The notes beneath the pieces were generated by a model. The model ran no database searches and was not told the origin of the DNA. It worked only from the letters and a program-made list of their open reading frames with translations. DNA of 64,000 nucleotides from positions 372,001 through 436,000 of the forward strand of contig JADJNU010000002.1 of NCBI GenBank assembly GCA_016714165.1. Reading direction: 5' to 3'. Within the stretch, counting starts at the first letter, position 1; every line of letters begins with the position of its first letter. Positions 55,538 through 64,000 of this stretch are shown here, one piece after another. This stretch comes from Bdellovibrionales bacterium. GTDB lineage: Bacteria > Bdellovibrionota > Bdellovibrionia > Bdellovibrionales > UBA1609. A program made the position numbers and the translations under genes.

Positions 55538-56683
55538 TCACAATGACGCTGGAATAAGGCGAGCAATTTTTCCATCGTCTGTCGATAAATAGAGAAATCC
55601 ATCAGGACCTGTTCGCAGGTTTCTTATTCGCATGAATTGATCTTTTAGGAGCTCCTCTTGCTCGAGAACTTTTGAACCATCCAATTTCAATCGACGAAGG
55701 TGCATACCACTGAGGCTTGCAATAAAAATTTGACCTCTCCATTTGGAAAAGATTTTGCCCGTATAGAAAGTCAAAGCAGAGGGGGATATGGACGGCACCC
55801 AGTAAGCGATTGGCTGCTCCATCCCTTCCTTCCTAGATCCCTCACCAATTTTAAACCCAGAATACTCTCGTCCATAAGTAATGATCGGCCAACCATAATT
55901 TGCTCCGGCACGAATGAGATTCAGCTCATCTCCCCCTTTCGGCCCCAGCTCTGTCGACCACAGCTCATTGGAATCGAAGTTTCGAACCAAACCCTGAGGG
56001 TTTCTGTGACCAAAACTCCAGATCTCGGGCCTCGCATCTTTGTTTCTTACAAACGGATTATCTTCAGGAATGCTCCCATCTTCTTTCAGTCGGATAATTT
56101 TTCCGTTGTGGTACTTCAGACTCTGTGCCCGAAAGCGTTCATTTCTTTCTCCAACTGAAATCCACAGATGACCTTTGCCATCAAATTCGATTCTGGAGCC
56201 GTAATGGACTTTTTCCTGACTTGGTTCATACGCCGAAAATATCTTTTTGAAATTATGTAGACTGTTCTCCTCGACATTCCCCACACCCAAAGCCGTCGTC
56301 GTACCTTTTTCTGATGTTTCTGAATAGGTCAGAAAAATTTTTGACTTTTGTGAGGGATGAACTCGTATGTCCAACAATCCACCTTGTCCTGATGCGCTGA
56401 CTTGAGGAGCTCCTCTCATATCCGTAATAAGCTTTGATTTTAGGTTGAGCACTCGCAAAGCTCCCCCACGCTCAGTAAAGATGATTCGGTCACTGTCTAG
56501 AAAGTCAAAGCCCCACACGACATCTTTTTGCTGAGTGAGAAGTTCCAATTGAAATTTCTCCCCCGCAGATTCGTAAACTTTTCTTGCAGCCCCTTGACTC
56601 GAAACTGAGACTATTACCATCACTGTTACTGTTACTGTTACTGTTACTATTAATGTGAGAAGACTAGCTACTTGTCGTGACAT
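55538..56683 (-). CDS. PQQ-dependent sugar dehydrogenase (Ylii/ASD-like), exported
   Basis: The six-bladed propeller enzymes of this family oxidise aldose sugars with PQQ. WGFDFLDSDRIIFTERGG, GQGGLLDIRVHPSQ, HYGSRIEFDGKGHLWISVGE and GHRNPQGLVRN are family blocks, and ELGPKGGDELNLIRAGANYG carries the PQQ/calcium site region. The signal peptide (LLTLIVTVTVTVTVMVIVSV) is encoded by a hexamer repeat. ATG 56681-56683 follows GGGAGATTGA. No PQQ synthesis genes are here. Confidence 0.88.
   Translation of the reverse strand: MSRQVASLLTLIVTVTVTVTVMVIVSVSSQGAARKVYESAGEKFQLELLTQQKDVVWGFDFLDSDRIIFTERGGALRVLNLKSKLITDMRGAPQVSASGQGGLLDIRVHPSQKSKIFLTYSETSEKGTTTALGVGNVEENSLHNFKKIFSAYEPSQEKVHYGSRIEFDGKGHLWISVGERNERFRAQSLKYHNGKIIRLKEDGSIPEDNPFVRNKDARPEIWSFGHRNPQGLVRNFDSNELWSTELGPKGGDELNLIRAGANYGWPIITYGREYSGFKIGEGSRKEGMEQPIAYWVPSISPSALTFYTGKIFSKWRGQIFIASLSGMHLRRLKLDGSKVLEQEELLKDQFMRIRNLRTGPDGFLYLSTDDGKIARLIPASL
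56622..56649 (-). repeat. GTTACT hexamer repeat encoding a signal peptide core
   Basis: Four to five GTTACT units (plus strand) encode Val-Thr pairs in the hydrophobic core of the sugar dehydrogenase signal peptide. Confidence 0.85.
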
Positions 56684-56799
56684 TCAATCTCCCTACCAAA
56701 ACCAGAACGATACATGGAACCAGAATTGGTAGCAAAGAGAAATCTGAATTGAGGTCATGCTGATCAAATCATTTAGAAACCAATGGATGAGGAAAATAT

Positions 56800-57534
56800 C
56801 TAGCCGAGAAAGCCGTTTAAATACTGGCGAACAATTTCAATTTTGGGATTTATGAAAATATCTTGAGCGCCACCTTTCTCGACAATGGTACCGCCGAAAC
56901 CCGTGTCCCAGAGGACCATTACGTTTTGCGAGAGGCGCCGCGCTTGACTCAGATTATGCGTGACAATCAGAACTGTTGTTTTCGATGATAGTCTCAATAA
57001 TGTCTGCTCTATGCCTTGGGTTGAAATGGGGTCAAGACTCGAGCAAGGTTCATCCAGCAAAAGGACGGATGGCCTTAGCGCCAGGGTACGTGCTAAGCAC
57101 AAGCGTTGCTGCTGCCCCCCTGAAAGCTTCAGTGCAGATTCATTGAGGCGATCTCGAACTTCAGGCCATAGGCCAGCATCGGTGAGAGCTTCTTCGACTC
57201 GAAGGCGAATGTCCATTTCAGATGTTGTTATTTCACGCAATGCGAGTGCGACATTTTCATAAATTGACAGGCGAAAAGGCAGAGGTTTTTGAAATACAAT
57301 TCCGAGATGTTCGCGCTCAAACCCTTCAATGGCTCCTCGGACATGTACCGAAGGAGTATCTTCAAGTAGGCCTGCTAAGACCAAGAGCAGAGTGCTTTTG
57401 CCGCATCCGGAAGGGCCAACAACCGAGGTGATTGCGTTGAGACACAATGAAAACGAAACCTCCGACAGCACTGCTTTGCTGCCGTAACTGACAGATAACT
57501 GTTTAACTAGGTACTTTGATATCGAAGCTGCCAA
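56800..57534 (-). CDS. pstB: Phosphate ABC transporter, ATP-binding protein
   Basis: Walker A is GPSGCGKSTLL, the signature is KLSGGQQQRLCLARTLAL, and Walker B is SVLLLDEPCSSLDP. The Q-loop segment IVFQKPLPFRLSIYENVALAL is that of PstB (family pattern Q-(K/R)-P-x-P-F). The length of 244 fits. The start is a TTG at 57532-57534 that overlaps pstA by 28 bases. It is the last gene of pstSCAB; no phoU follows. Confidence 0.9.
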   Translation of the reverse strand: MAASISKYLVKQLSVSYGSKAVLSEVSFSLCLNAITSVVGPSGCGKSTLLLVLAGLLEDTPSVHVRGAIEGFEREHLGIVFQKPLPFRLSIYENVALALREITTSEMDIRLRVEEALTDAGLWPEVRDRLNESALKLSGGQQQRLCLARTLALRPSVLLLDEPCSSLDPISTQGIEQTLLRLSSKTTVLIVTHNLSQARRLSQNVMVLWDTGFGGTIVEKGGAQDIFINPKIEIVRQYLNGFLG

Positions 57535-58325
57535 GCTATTAAACCTTTCACAAAAAGACGACAGATCAAAATGAATGCAACCGTAATTAAGATCAATACA
57601 AAGGCACCTTGATGTGCCATTTGATCAGCTCCCGTGATATTCAGACTCAAATCGAAAATGTGAACAGACAAAGTTCGCCCGGAGTCAAACACCGATTGTG
57701 GCCATCTCATGGAGTAACCGGAAGTAAAAAGTAAAGCTGCTGTTTCACCCAGAGCTCTGGTCCAAGACAAGATAATTGCAGCGGTGATCGCCGGCCAAAC
57801 TGATGGGATGAGAATTTTAAATGCGAGTGTTGTTGGGCTTAGTCGGAGCGATTTCGCAATAAGCCGATAATTATTTGGTAATTCTCGAAGCGAATCCTCA
57901 ACGAGACGAATGAACAGCGGCAGAGTCATAAAAGTGAGGGTGAGCGAGCCAGCAAGAATCGAGTATCCCATACCTAATGCCCGACAGAAAAATGCGTGTC
58001 CAAAAAGTCCAAAGACAATTGAAGGTGTACTTGCGAGAAGATCAAGTGAGACTGCCATCATTTTTTGAAACCTAGATGCGGAGAGCTCAGCCAGTCGAAG
58101 CGAAACTGGCAAACCTAATGACAAAGTCAATAGCAACGCAAGGCCATTCATCCAAACTGTCGTGACAATAAGAGGAGCTACGCCACCTTCTCGCCCCATC
58201 ACCAGAGGGTCACTCGTTAAATAATTCCATTTGACGGCTGGCCACCCGTGCAGCGCAATCGGACCCAAGACTATTGCCACAAAAATGCAAAAAGCCAACA
58301 TGGCAAAAATTGAGAGCCATTTCAT
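57507..58325 (-). CDS. pstA: Phosphate ABC transporter permease PstA
   Basis: Membrane permease with six helices. The EAA-type loop is LRELPNNYRLIAKSLRLSPT, and the last conserved block WTRALGETAALLFTSGYSMR is typical of PstA. ATG 58323-58325 overlaps the pstC stop (ATGA) and has GGAGGAA upstream. A longer frame to 58355 is not needed. Confidence 0.9.
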   Translation of the reverse strand: MKWLSIFAMLAFCIFVAIVLGPIALHGWPAVKWNYLTSDPLVMGREGGVAPLIVTTVWMNGLALLLTLSLGLPVSLRLAELSASRFQKMMAVSLDLLASTPSIVFGLFGHAFFCRALGMGYSILAGSLTLTFMTLPLFIRLVEDSLRELPNNYRLIAKSLRLSPTTLAFKILIPSVWPAITAAIILSWTRALGETAALLFTSGYSMRWPQSVFDSGRTLSVHIFDLSLNITGADQMAHQGAFVLILITVAFILICRLFVKGLIAWQLRYQST

Positions 58326-59161
58326 GAGGCGTATTCCTCCCTTGCGAGCAAACAAAGAGCAAGTGCAAGAACAAAGGCTAAAAGGCCTAAAAAGAAAAGC
58401 GATGATCGATGCAAGCCGAGCGCGTAGGGAATCTCGAGGGCAATTGTTGCATTCACAGTGCGAAAGGATTCAAAGGCATTGCCCGGAACTTGAATCACGT
58501 TGCCGGCGACCATAAGTATGGCCAAAGTCTCCCCAACAGCCCGACCTGTTGCAAGTGCAACGGACTTCAAGAGCGGAACTCTCTTGGTCGGCCAGATCAA
58601 CCGGGTGATAATATGATGAAGGGGAATTCGTAAACTCGCTCCGACATCCAAAGTTTCCTTGAGATCAACACTCAATATTTCGGCCGTGTTGATCATTAGG
58701 GACGGGATCAATAAAAAGCTCAATACGATGCTGGCGCACAGGAGACCGTAGCCTGGCGGAAAACGAAGGGCCACCCACGGGACCAAAATCGTGAGCCCAA
58801 ATAACCCCACGATAACGGATGGTGTTCCCGAAGCTACCTCGACAATAAACCGAAGCACTTTTGCAGATCTGGCAGAAGTGTAAAAGACTAACGCGATAGC
58901 ACCCAACCAAGCCAAAGGAACAGCAATGACAATGCCTCCAAAAACAACAGCGAGAGTTCCAACCGCAAGGCCCAAGGCTCCGAATTGACCTTCGCTTGGA
59001 TACCACTTTGTCGAAGTAAAAATCTGAGGGAAGGCCTCGTTTTGAATAAAAGGGAGCGCTTCTCGCGCCACAAATAGAAAGACGACAAGAACGACAAGCC
59101 CAACGGTGAGTGTCGTGCCTCTTAGCCAGAAATTAAAGAGGAATGTACTTAAGCTTCTCAA
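58322..59161 (-). CDS. pstC: Phosphate ABC transporter permease PstC
   Basis: The six-helix permease has the conserved TPSVIVGLFGLTILVPWVAL and DVGASLRIPLHHIITRLIWP segments and ATGRAVGETLAILMVAGNVI, the PstC marker. A TTG start at 59159-59161 gives a 29-base overlap with pstS. The length of 279 fits. It pairs with PstA to form the phosphate channel. Confidence 0.9.
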   Translation of the reverse strand: MRSLSTFLFNFWLRGTTLTVGLVVLVVFLFVAREALPFIQNEAFPQIFTSTKWYPSEGQFGALGLAVGTLAVVFGGIVIAVPLAWLGAIALVFYTSARSAKVLRFIVEVASGTPSVIVGLFGLTILVPWVALRFPPGYGLLCASIVLSFLLIPSLMINTAEILSVDLKETLDVGASLRIPLHHIITRLIWPTKRVPLLKSVALATGRAVGETLAILMVAGNVIQVPGNAFESFRTVNATIALEIPYALGLHRSSLFFLGLLAFVLALALCLLAREEYAS

Positions 59162-59933
59162 TGACAGTCTGGCCTTCAGACGAGATCACATAGTCAATAA
59201 ACTTCTGAGTCGAAGCCTTTGCTTTCCCACAGACAACAAGATTCAGATAGCGCGAAAGCTTATATTCCCCATTTTGTACTGCAGCCATTGTTGGTTTTTG
59301 GCCATCCAGAGCTAAGGCAAGAATTCGACTTTTACCATTAACGGCATTTTCAGCGGTGCTCACTGAGAGATATCCGATGGCATTTGGGTTATTCGCAACT
59401 GTTTTAATTCCTTGTTCTTCGTCTCCAATGATGACAGACGCTTTGATCTGAGATGACTTCAAGTCAAAATAGTGCATGAAAAGTTCAAGTGCAGCTCGCC
59501 CCTCTGCTTTACTCATGACGAAAATTTTTGCATCCTTTCCACCAAGTTCCTTCCAGTTGGTGATCTGGCCAGAGTAAATTTTAACAACTTGCTCGCGAGA
59601 GAGTTCTCGAACGGGATTTGATTCATGAACGATAAAAGCAAGTCCATCGCGTGCGATTGGAATTGCCGTGACATCAGTTTCGTCATCTTTCAAACTCCGA
59701 GAAATCATCCCAATGTCGTTGAGGTGGTCGCGGCAGTCCGTAATTCCGCGGGCAGAACCACCCGTCTGAACCTCAAGTAAGATATTTGGCGTTTTTTTTT
59801 CAAATTGCTTGGCGAGTTCGGCCACCAACGGAGCGACAGTACTTGAGCCTGTCGCAAGCAGTTTCTCATTCGCAAGCGCAAAAGTCGAAAAGACGGCTAC
59901 CAAAGAAATAGCGATATTTGGCATTATTGGCAT
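59133..59933 (-). CDS. pstS: Phosphate-binding periplasmic protein PstS
   Basis: The signal peptide is MPNIAISLVAVFSTFALAN after a short MPI start. The binding motifs are LLATGSSTVAPLVAELAKQF and VQTGGSARGITDC (the phosphate-binding GGS region), plus VVKIYSGQITNWKELGG, which is conserved in PstS-like proteins. 266 residues. It is the first gene of pstSCAB and five bases after a rhodanese gene stop. Confidence 0.9.
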   Translation of the reverse strand: MPIMPNIAISLVAVFSTFALANEKLLATGSSTVAPLVAELAKQFEKKTPNILLEVQTGGSARGITDCRDHLNDIGMISRSLKDDETDVTAIPIARDGLAFIVHESNPVRELSREQVVKIYSGQITNWKELGGKDAKIFVMSKAEGRAALELFMHYFDLKSSQIKASVIIGDEEQGIKTVANNPNAIGYLSVSTAENAVNGKSRILALALDGQKPTMAAVQNGEYKLSRYLNLVVCGKAKASTQKFIDYVISSEGQTVIEKLKYIPL

Positions 59934-59937
59934 TATT

Positions 59938-60849
59938 CTAACTTCTTGTATTGATTGGTGATGCCTCAGTTGAAGCTGGAAGTTCTTTCAAGGCAGCATA
60001 TTCCTTCCAAGACCCTTCGTACAATTTCACGTTTGGAAACTGTGCCAAATGACTCAAATAAAAGCGTAAAAGACTGCCCTCTCGGGAGGTTCCACAGTAA
60101 ATAATCACCTCTTTATCGGGAGTCACACCAAGGCTTGAAAATAAAGGCCTAACCTCCGCAATATCTCGAAATTTGTGCGTATTCTTCTCATCCATTACTT
60201 TTCGCCAAGGCAAACTAATCGCACCTGGGATATGCCCTTTGCGCGGCCAAACTGTATCATTTCCCAAGTATTCATTTTCAGGTCGTGCGTCTAACAAGAC
60301 AACCTTGGGCTGGTCTTTCTTCTTCAGGACCGTCTTAACGTCGACTCCAATTTGGGTGTTCATTTTGGTCGGAAGTTGGCCTCGTTTGGTTTTTGGATAT
60401 TCTTGCGATAAAGGAAACTTGGCTTTGTAATCAGGTAAGCCGCCGTCCACAATCTTAATATCTTTAACGCCGTACTTTTCGAGCACATATGCCACCATTG
60501 TAGTACTCAGAATTTCATCGCCAGTGCCGCCTTCAGCGTATAATATGTGAGTTCGTTCGCGATCGACTCCAGCCATTGTCAAAAGTTCTTTGGTCAACTT
60601 GACCGGCAAATACTGCACGGGCACACCCTTATCGTCAGTCGCACGAAGTGTGTCGAAATTGATGTGGCGTGCATTGGGCAGATGCCCACTAATATAGTCT
60701 TTGTACCCACCTCGCGTATCAAGAATGAGAGCCTTTGAACCGGCCTCTTGGGCAATTTGTGCCGCTTGCTCTGGCGAAATAAGACCAATCGAAGCATTGG
60801 CTTGGTGAAAAAACCAAATACTTAGCGCGAACAAAACAAATCGACTCAT
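59938..60849 (-). CDS. Exported two-domain rhodanese (sulfurtransferase)
   Basis: Rhodaneses move sulfane sulfur from thiosulfate to a nucleophile such as cyanide. The signal peptide is MSRFVLFALSIWFFHQANA. The first domain has ALILDTRGGYKDYISGHLP but its active-site loop LYAEGGTGDE lacks Cys. The second domain has VVLLDARPENEYLG and IIYCGTSREGS, with the catalytic Cys. This is the usual inactive-active tandem. ATG 60847-60849 follows GGAGG. The stop is five bases before pstS, so it is very likely in the same operon. The reason is unknown. Confidence 0.85.
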   Translation of the reverse strand: MSRFVLFALSIWFFHQANASIGLISPEQAAQIAQEAGSKALILDTRGGYKDYISGHLPNARHINFDTLRATDDKGVPVQYLPVKLTKELLTMAGVDRERTHILYAEGGTGDEILSTTMVAYVLEKYGVKDIKIVDGGLPDYKAKFPLSQEYPKTKRGQLPTKMNTQIGVDVKTVLKKKDQPKVVLLDARPENEYLGNDTVWPRKGHIPGAISLPWRKVMDEKNTHKFRDIAEVRPLFSSLGVTPDKEVIIYCGTSREGSLLRFYLSHLAQFPNVKLYEGSWKEYAALKELPASTEASPINTRS

Positions 60850-61064
60850 AGTACGTGCCTCCATATTGAATTTATCCGAATAAGGATCTCAGTGCATTTT
60901 TGAAAAATCAATACAATAGTTGAACGTAAATTCATGTATTATCGCGTTATTACTGGAAACCTGCTGCTATTCAGATGTCCTTTAGAGGGTCAGAATATGC
61001 GAGGTTCTACACTCGGCTCTATGCTTCCAAAAGGAGGAATGGGTGGTTACGAGAAGGCGCATGA

Positions 61065-61568
61065 CATTTCAAGTACCCTTTGAGCTTGAGGCAAGTGGCC
61101 GAGATGATGAGGGAAAGGGGCGTTACTCTCTCTCTCTCATATGTCCGTATTCAGGTGGGTCATCAAATTTGGTCCAGAACTCGAGGCCAAATTCAGAAAG
61201 CACAAACAACCCGTAATTTCCTTTTAGAGAATAGATGAGACCTATATTCGCACTAAAGCCAAAGATCGATATCTCTACAGAGCCGTCGATAAATTTGGGA
61301 GCACAATTGATTTTCCATTGACTACTAAAAGAGATCTAAAGGCCGCGAAGAGGTTCTTGAAAAAGTCCATCACAGATCACGGGGTTTGCCTATGAAGGCA
61401 GATATAGATAAGTCTGGTGCCAATATCGCGGCCATGAAAGAAGTTAACTGGGAAAATAGAGGCAGAATCGAGGTTCGAAAGTCAAAATTCCTCAACAACA
61501 CGATCGAGCAAGATCACAGATTTATCAAAAAGGGGATTCGAACCATGCAAAGGTTTGATCGGGCTTAG
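61065..61568 (+). pseudogene. Degenerate IS6-family (IS26-like) transposase
   Basis: Three frames must be joined. The first has HFKYPLSLRQVAEMMRERG. After a shift in a CT run, the next reads MSVFRWVIKFGPELEAKFRK, then meets an in-frame TAG (61225-61227) where a Trp is expected before RIDETYIRTKAKDRYLYRAV. Another shift at GGGG (about 61380) leads to MKADIDKSGANIAAMKEVN and FLNNTIEQDHRFIKKGI. The DDE residues (D in RIDET, D in DIDKSG, E in IEQDH) are all recognisable, but the gene is dead. No terminal repeats were found. Confidence 0.7.
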
Positions 61569-61586
61569 GTTACAGATCCGTATTCC

Positions 61587-62740
61587 TTAAGGTGCCCTCA
61601 CCCGTTCCATCAAGGCGCGGATAACCATTTCAAGAGGAGTCATACCCCGCCAAATAGGGATTTCGAAAGGACGCCTAAATTGATCGTGGGCAAAAATTGT
61701 GTTCAATTGATCAGAATCAATCTTGGATAGATCTTGAGCGAATAATGCGGCACCAGTAAGTTCCGCCAATTCACGCAAACGCTCGTAGCCCTGGCGATGA
61801 AATCGCCTCAGTGAGAATTCATCATTGACAACAAGAACTGGCGTTCCCACCTGCAATGGGGCCAAAAAATCAATGGGGCCATGAACAACCGACAAGTCTG
61901 CGATCCTATTGATATGTGGAAGCCAACCCCGTGTATCATTGAGAATGATTGATTTTGTCGAAATCTCACCAACCTTAATCCCGCTCAGCCTCGCACAGTT
62001 GAAATTTAATAGCAGATTTCCGGTGCAGCTTAAAAATTCCTGATCGCGAGCGTCACTTAGAATGGCAATGTCAAACGGATAGATTCTATGTAATTTCTCA
62101 ATGAGAGAGGCAAACCCAGGACTATTGATGTCCATTCGAAAAACATATAGGCTAACGATCTTAAGATTTTCGGAGATCTTAAGCCTTCGACGGAGTTCAT
62201 CTCTTGGGGCAAATTTGAATACGACGCATTAGCAGCCTTAAGCAAAGGCATCGCAAGGGAGTGATATCCAATAAGCTCCCCCCATTCCCCACGAGGAAAA
62301 CCTGAACCTCGAGGCTCGGAGCCTCCCGTTCCCTGCCATGGATCGTGAATCATGATGAAATCTGTTTTGGAGTCGACGTCGTCATATCCCCTGAATTCGA
62401 CGTTTGGTTCTATTGCCCTTATCAATTTGGCAATAAAGTGAGCTTGCAATCCCTCTCCCATGGCGGCCGGGTGAAGTTTCATGGTAGGGGAATATCCCGT
62501 CAAAGAAAACTGGCGACCCCTGAGATGCGGACCCATGGGGGCCCCAATTTGGCGGACGGCCTTCCGAAGCCTGGGCGGCAATTCAAGTGACTCGATTCGT
62601 GGCAAAGCCTCAACAACAAATGACGAAGAGTTTCGGTATCCGCCCAAGAGTTGACGACAATAGTCCTTCCAAGAACTGCCCTTGGCAGGCTCCCCAATTA
62701 TCAACACAAGGGAAAAGAGGAGGGGATTGCATTTCATCAT
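61587..62740 (-). pseudogene. Exported or anchored protein gene of unknown family, one frameshift
   Basis: The first part starts MMKCNPLLFSLVLIIGEPAK, a signal peptide, and has KTDFIMIHDPWQGTGGSE. At about 62222 the frame shifts by one: the natural continuation is VFKFAPRDELRRRLKISENL, then KIVSLYVFRMDINSPGFASL, and it stops at 61587. Near the end VHGPIDFLAPLQVGTPVLVV resembles the C-terminal part of a GT-B glycosyltransferase, but this is weak. One missing G would explain the shift. ATG 62738-62740 overlaps the stop of the previous gene. Joined length about 385 residues. Confidence 0.55.
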
Positions 62741-63600
62741 CGATCCATCAGATAAGCTTCGCAAGTCTCACGAGCCTTCTTAATCCCGTATGCGACTCCA
62801 GCGATGGGAGCTGCAACCGATCCTCCCAGCCATTCAGCCATGACCAAATATTGAAGGGTCACTGGCCAGTGTGAAATGTTTAAGGAATCTGTGATTGTAA
62901 GTCCCCACAATTGCAACACAAACCAGCCACCACCTATGGAAAGACCATAACCTGCACCGTAGTAGAAGATCAATGCCAAATGGATACCAACGATTTCTGA
63001 CATTTTGAGGGACCTCTGCGAGTTTTCGTATTTCCACCGAAAAGAATCGAAGGTTTCTCTATCAAAGCGACCAACACGTTTGACATGTCTGTCATAGGCG
63101 GCCTGAACTCTCGCCTTCTTCTTCGAGCGAAGTCGCTCCTCCTTTATTGCTTGTCGCGCCTGAAATTCTTTGCTGGATTTGTCCCATCGGCTTCGGCGAA
63201 AATGATTCCACTTTGTCGCTGTGGTCTCTATGCTTGACCTCATTATTCGCAGAAAACCTGCGCGAATCTTGCCAACTGAATGGTCGGGCTGTTTGTTCTC
63301 TTGATCTGAAATCTGACGTATGACCGACGCAAAGGATTCGCCCACGCCTGGCTGACCCAACAAAATATCGATGGGCAACTGATCTTGTTGTAAGCGAGGT
63401 GAAATTTGCTCATTAAGGTATTTCGTCATATCATCGATTATTTGATCCAGTTGCGGATCGCTCTCTGCGCGGTCAACTTTATCGACTATTGTATCGACAA
63501 TTTCTGACCATTCATCCGCCTGATCTTTCTTGCTGATGGCCACTAAACTCTCAACGAGTTGTTTGAGACGATTCACTTGCTCGGGAGACAGGTCTTCCAA
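62737..63600 (-). CDS. Membrane protein of unknown family
   Basis: The 287-residue protein has a charged, helical N-terminal part with two likely coiled-coil stretches (SKKDQADEWSEIVDTIVDKV; KEERLRSKKKARVQAAYDRH) and two to three C-terminal membrane segments (IVGIHLALIFYYGAGYGLSI; WLGGSVAAPIAGVAYGIK). The start is a TTG overlapping the upstream gene by 28 bases, so the true start is uncertain; a frameshift joining the two genes is an alternative. No family is recognised. Confidence 0.5.
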   Translation of the reverse strand: MEDLSPEQVNRLKQLVESLVAISKKDQADEWSEIVDTIVDKVDRAESDPQLDQIIDDMTKYLNEQISPRLQQDQLPIDILLGQPGVGESFASVIRQISDQENKQPDHSVGKIRAGFLRIMRSSIETTATKWNHFRRSRWDKSSKEFQARQAIKEERLRSKKKARVQAAYDRHVKRVGRFDRETFDSFRWKYENSQRSLKMSEIVGIHLALIFYYGAGYGLSIGGGWFVLQLWGLTITDSLNISHWPVTLQYLVMAEWLGGSVAAPIAGVAYGIKKARETCEAYLMDR

Positions 63601-63947
63601 CCTTGAGGGAACCGATTTAGGGTTTCAAGAGGCTCAGGCAATGCCGAGGGGTTGGGAACGAGGAGAAAACTTGGAGGCAAACGATCAGCGGCCTCGCGTG
63701 ATTGAGCTAACGCCACCAAATAATTAAGTATATCCAAATAGTGTTTGACCACGAATATTTTTTCTTCGACCGAGTTTGTGGATTTGTAGAGTCGCTCATA
63801 TGTTGAAGCGATCTCCAAAAAAATTGCAGGCGGCGGTCCTGATGTCCCGGGGACGGTCGCATTGTCAGAGGCTCTCGATTCTAGAGAAATGGCAAGATGA
63901 AAAATTAAGAATATCCGAAAAACCCAGATTGGCGATATAGAAACCAT
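63573..63947 (-). CDS. Exported hypothetical protein
   Basis: The 124-residue protein has signal peptide WVFRIFLIFHLAISLESRAS and a helical mature part (IFLEIASTYERLYKSTNSVE). ATG 63945-63947 follows AGGAGACAGAAC. It is the first gene of a coupled three-gene unit (63947 to 61587). No family. Confidence 0.5.
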   Translation of the reverse strand: MVSISPIWVFRIFLIFHLAISLESRASDNATVPGTSGPPPAIFLEIASTYERLYKSTNSVEEKIFVVKHYLDILNYLVALAQSREAADRLPPSFLLVPNPSALPEPLETLNRFPQGWKTCLPSK

Positions 63948-64000
63948 GTTCTGTCTCCTGGCAAACTCAATAAGGTGCTAGAAAGGCTAGCAATCATCAT

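Overview
The window looks like chromosomal DNA of a Gram-negative bacterium of the Bdellovibrionota or an old 'deltaproteobacterial' type. This is inferred from several things: an EF-G of the spirochaete/planctomycete/delta (spd, mtEFG1-like) subfamily, a gliding/twitching ATPase (PilT) with a PilZ-like neighbour, many small exported proteins of unknown family, outer-membrane beta-barrels and lpxD. Intact anabolic genes (ppc, pyrE, nirBD, narK) argue against an extremely reduced obligate parasite. No species can be named from the sequence alone.

Layout. 0-8 kb: an exported protein, ppc overlapping tag, tRNA-Arg(CCG), two small unknown genes, pilT and a PilZ-like membrane protein. 8-15.6 kb: aat-recQ on the minus strand, then fusA-dcd-CNNM/CorC-like-cutA-pyrE on the plus strand. 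15.7-19.7 kb: an accessory stretch that begins exactly at tRNA-Arg(TCG). It holds a hairpin-rich unidentified region that may be a structured RNA, a small exported protein with a good terminator, a decayed zinc metalloprotease (HEGFH plus a downstream Glu), a frameshifted IS110-family transposase and a frameshifted exported protein. It closes near a 10-base copy of the tRNA 3' end. 20-28 kb: an outer-membrane protein, an exported AAA+-like protein without a normal Walker A motif, an exported TraB/ChaN-like candidate, a prolyl oligopeptidase and a methyltransferase. 27-47.8 kb is mostly housekeeping: 2-oxoacid dehydrogenase E1 alpha/beta, Prc protease, topA, a HAD phosphatase, a frameshifted tex, infA, lpxD, metG, an RlmL-like methyltransferase, a nitrilase-family amidase, and rpmB-rplX divergent from rpsR. 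47.8-61 kb: small exported proteins, a porin-like barrel, tRNA-Pro(TGG), nirBD divergent from narK, a PQQ-type sugar dehydrogenase, and an exported rhodanese followed by pstSCAB. 61-64 kb: a dead IS6-family transposase and a translationally coupled cluster of three unknown genes, the last one frameshifted.

How the genes fit together. nirBD with NarK import nitrate/nitrite and reduce nitrite to ammonium; no nitrate reductase is seen here. PstSCAB imports phosphate, and the two-domain rhodanese just upstream is its likely operon partner. rpmB-rplX and rpsR share a compact divergent promoter region. Minus-strand overlaps (tag/ppc, recQ/aat, nirB/nirD, pstS/C/A/B, and the 61-64 kb cluster) point to translational coupling.

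Two features recur. First, short tandem repeats of 6, 8 or 15 bases occur both in coding low-complexity tails or signal peptides and in intergenic DNA. Second, several genes, including the normally conserved tex, carry single-base shifts at short runs of one base. These are either real decay or consensus errors in the assembly, which reads over the junctions would settle.
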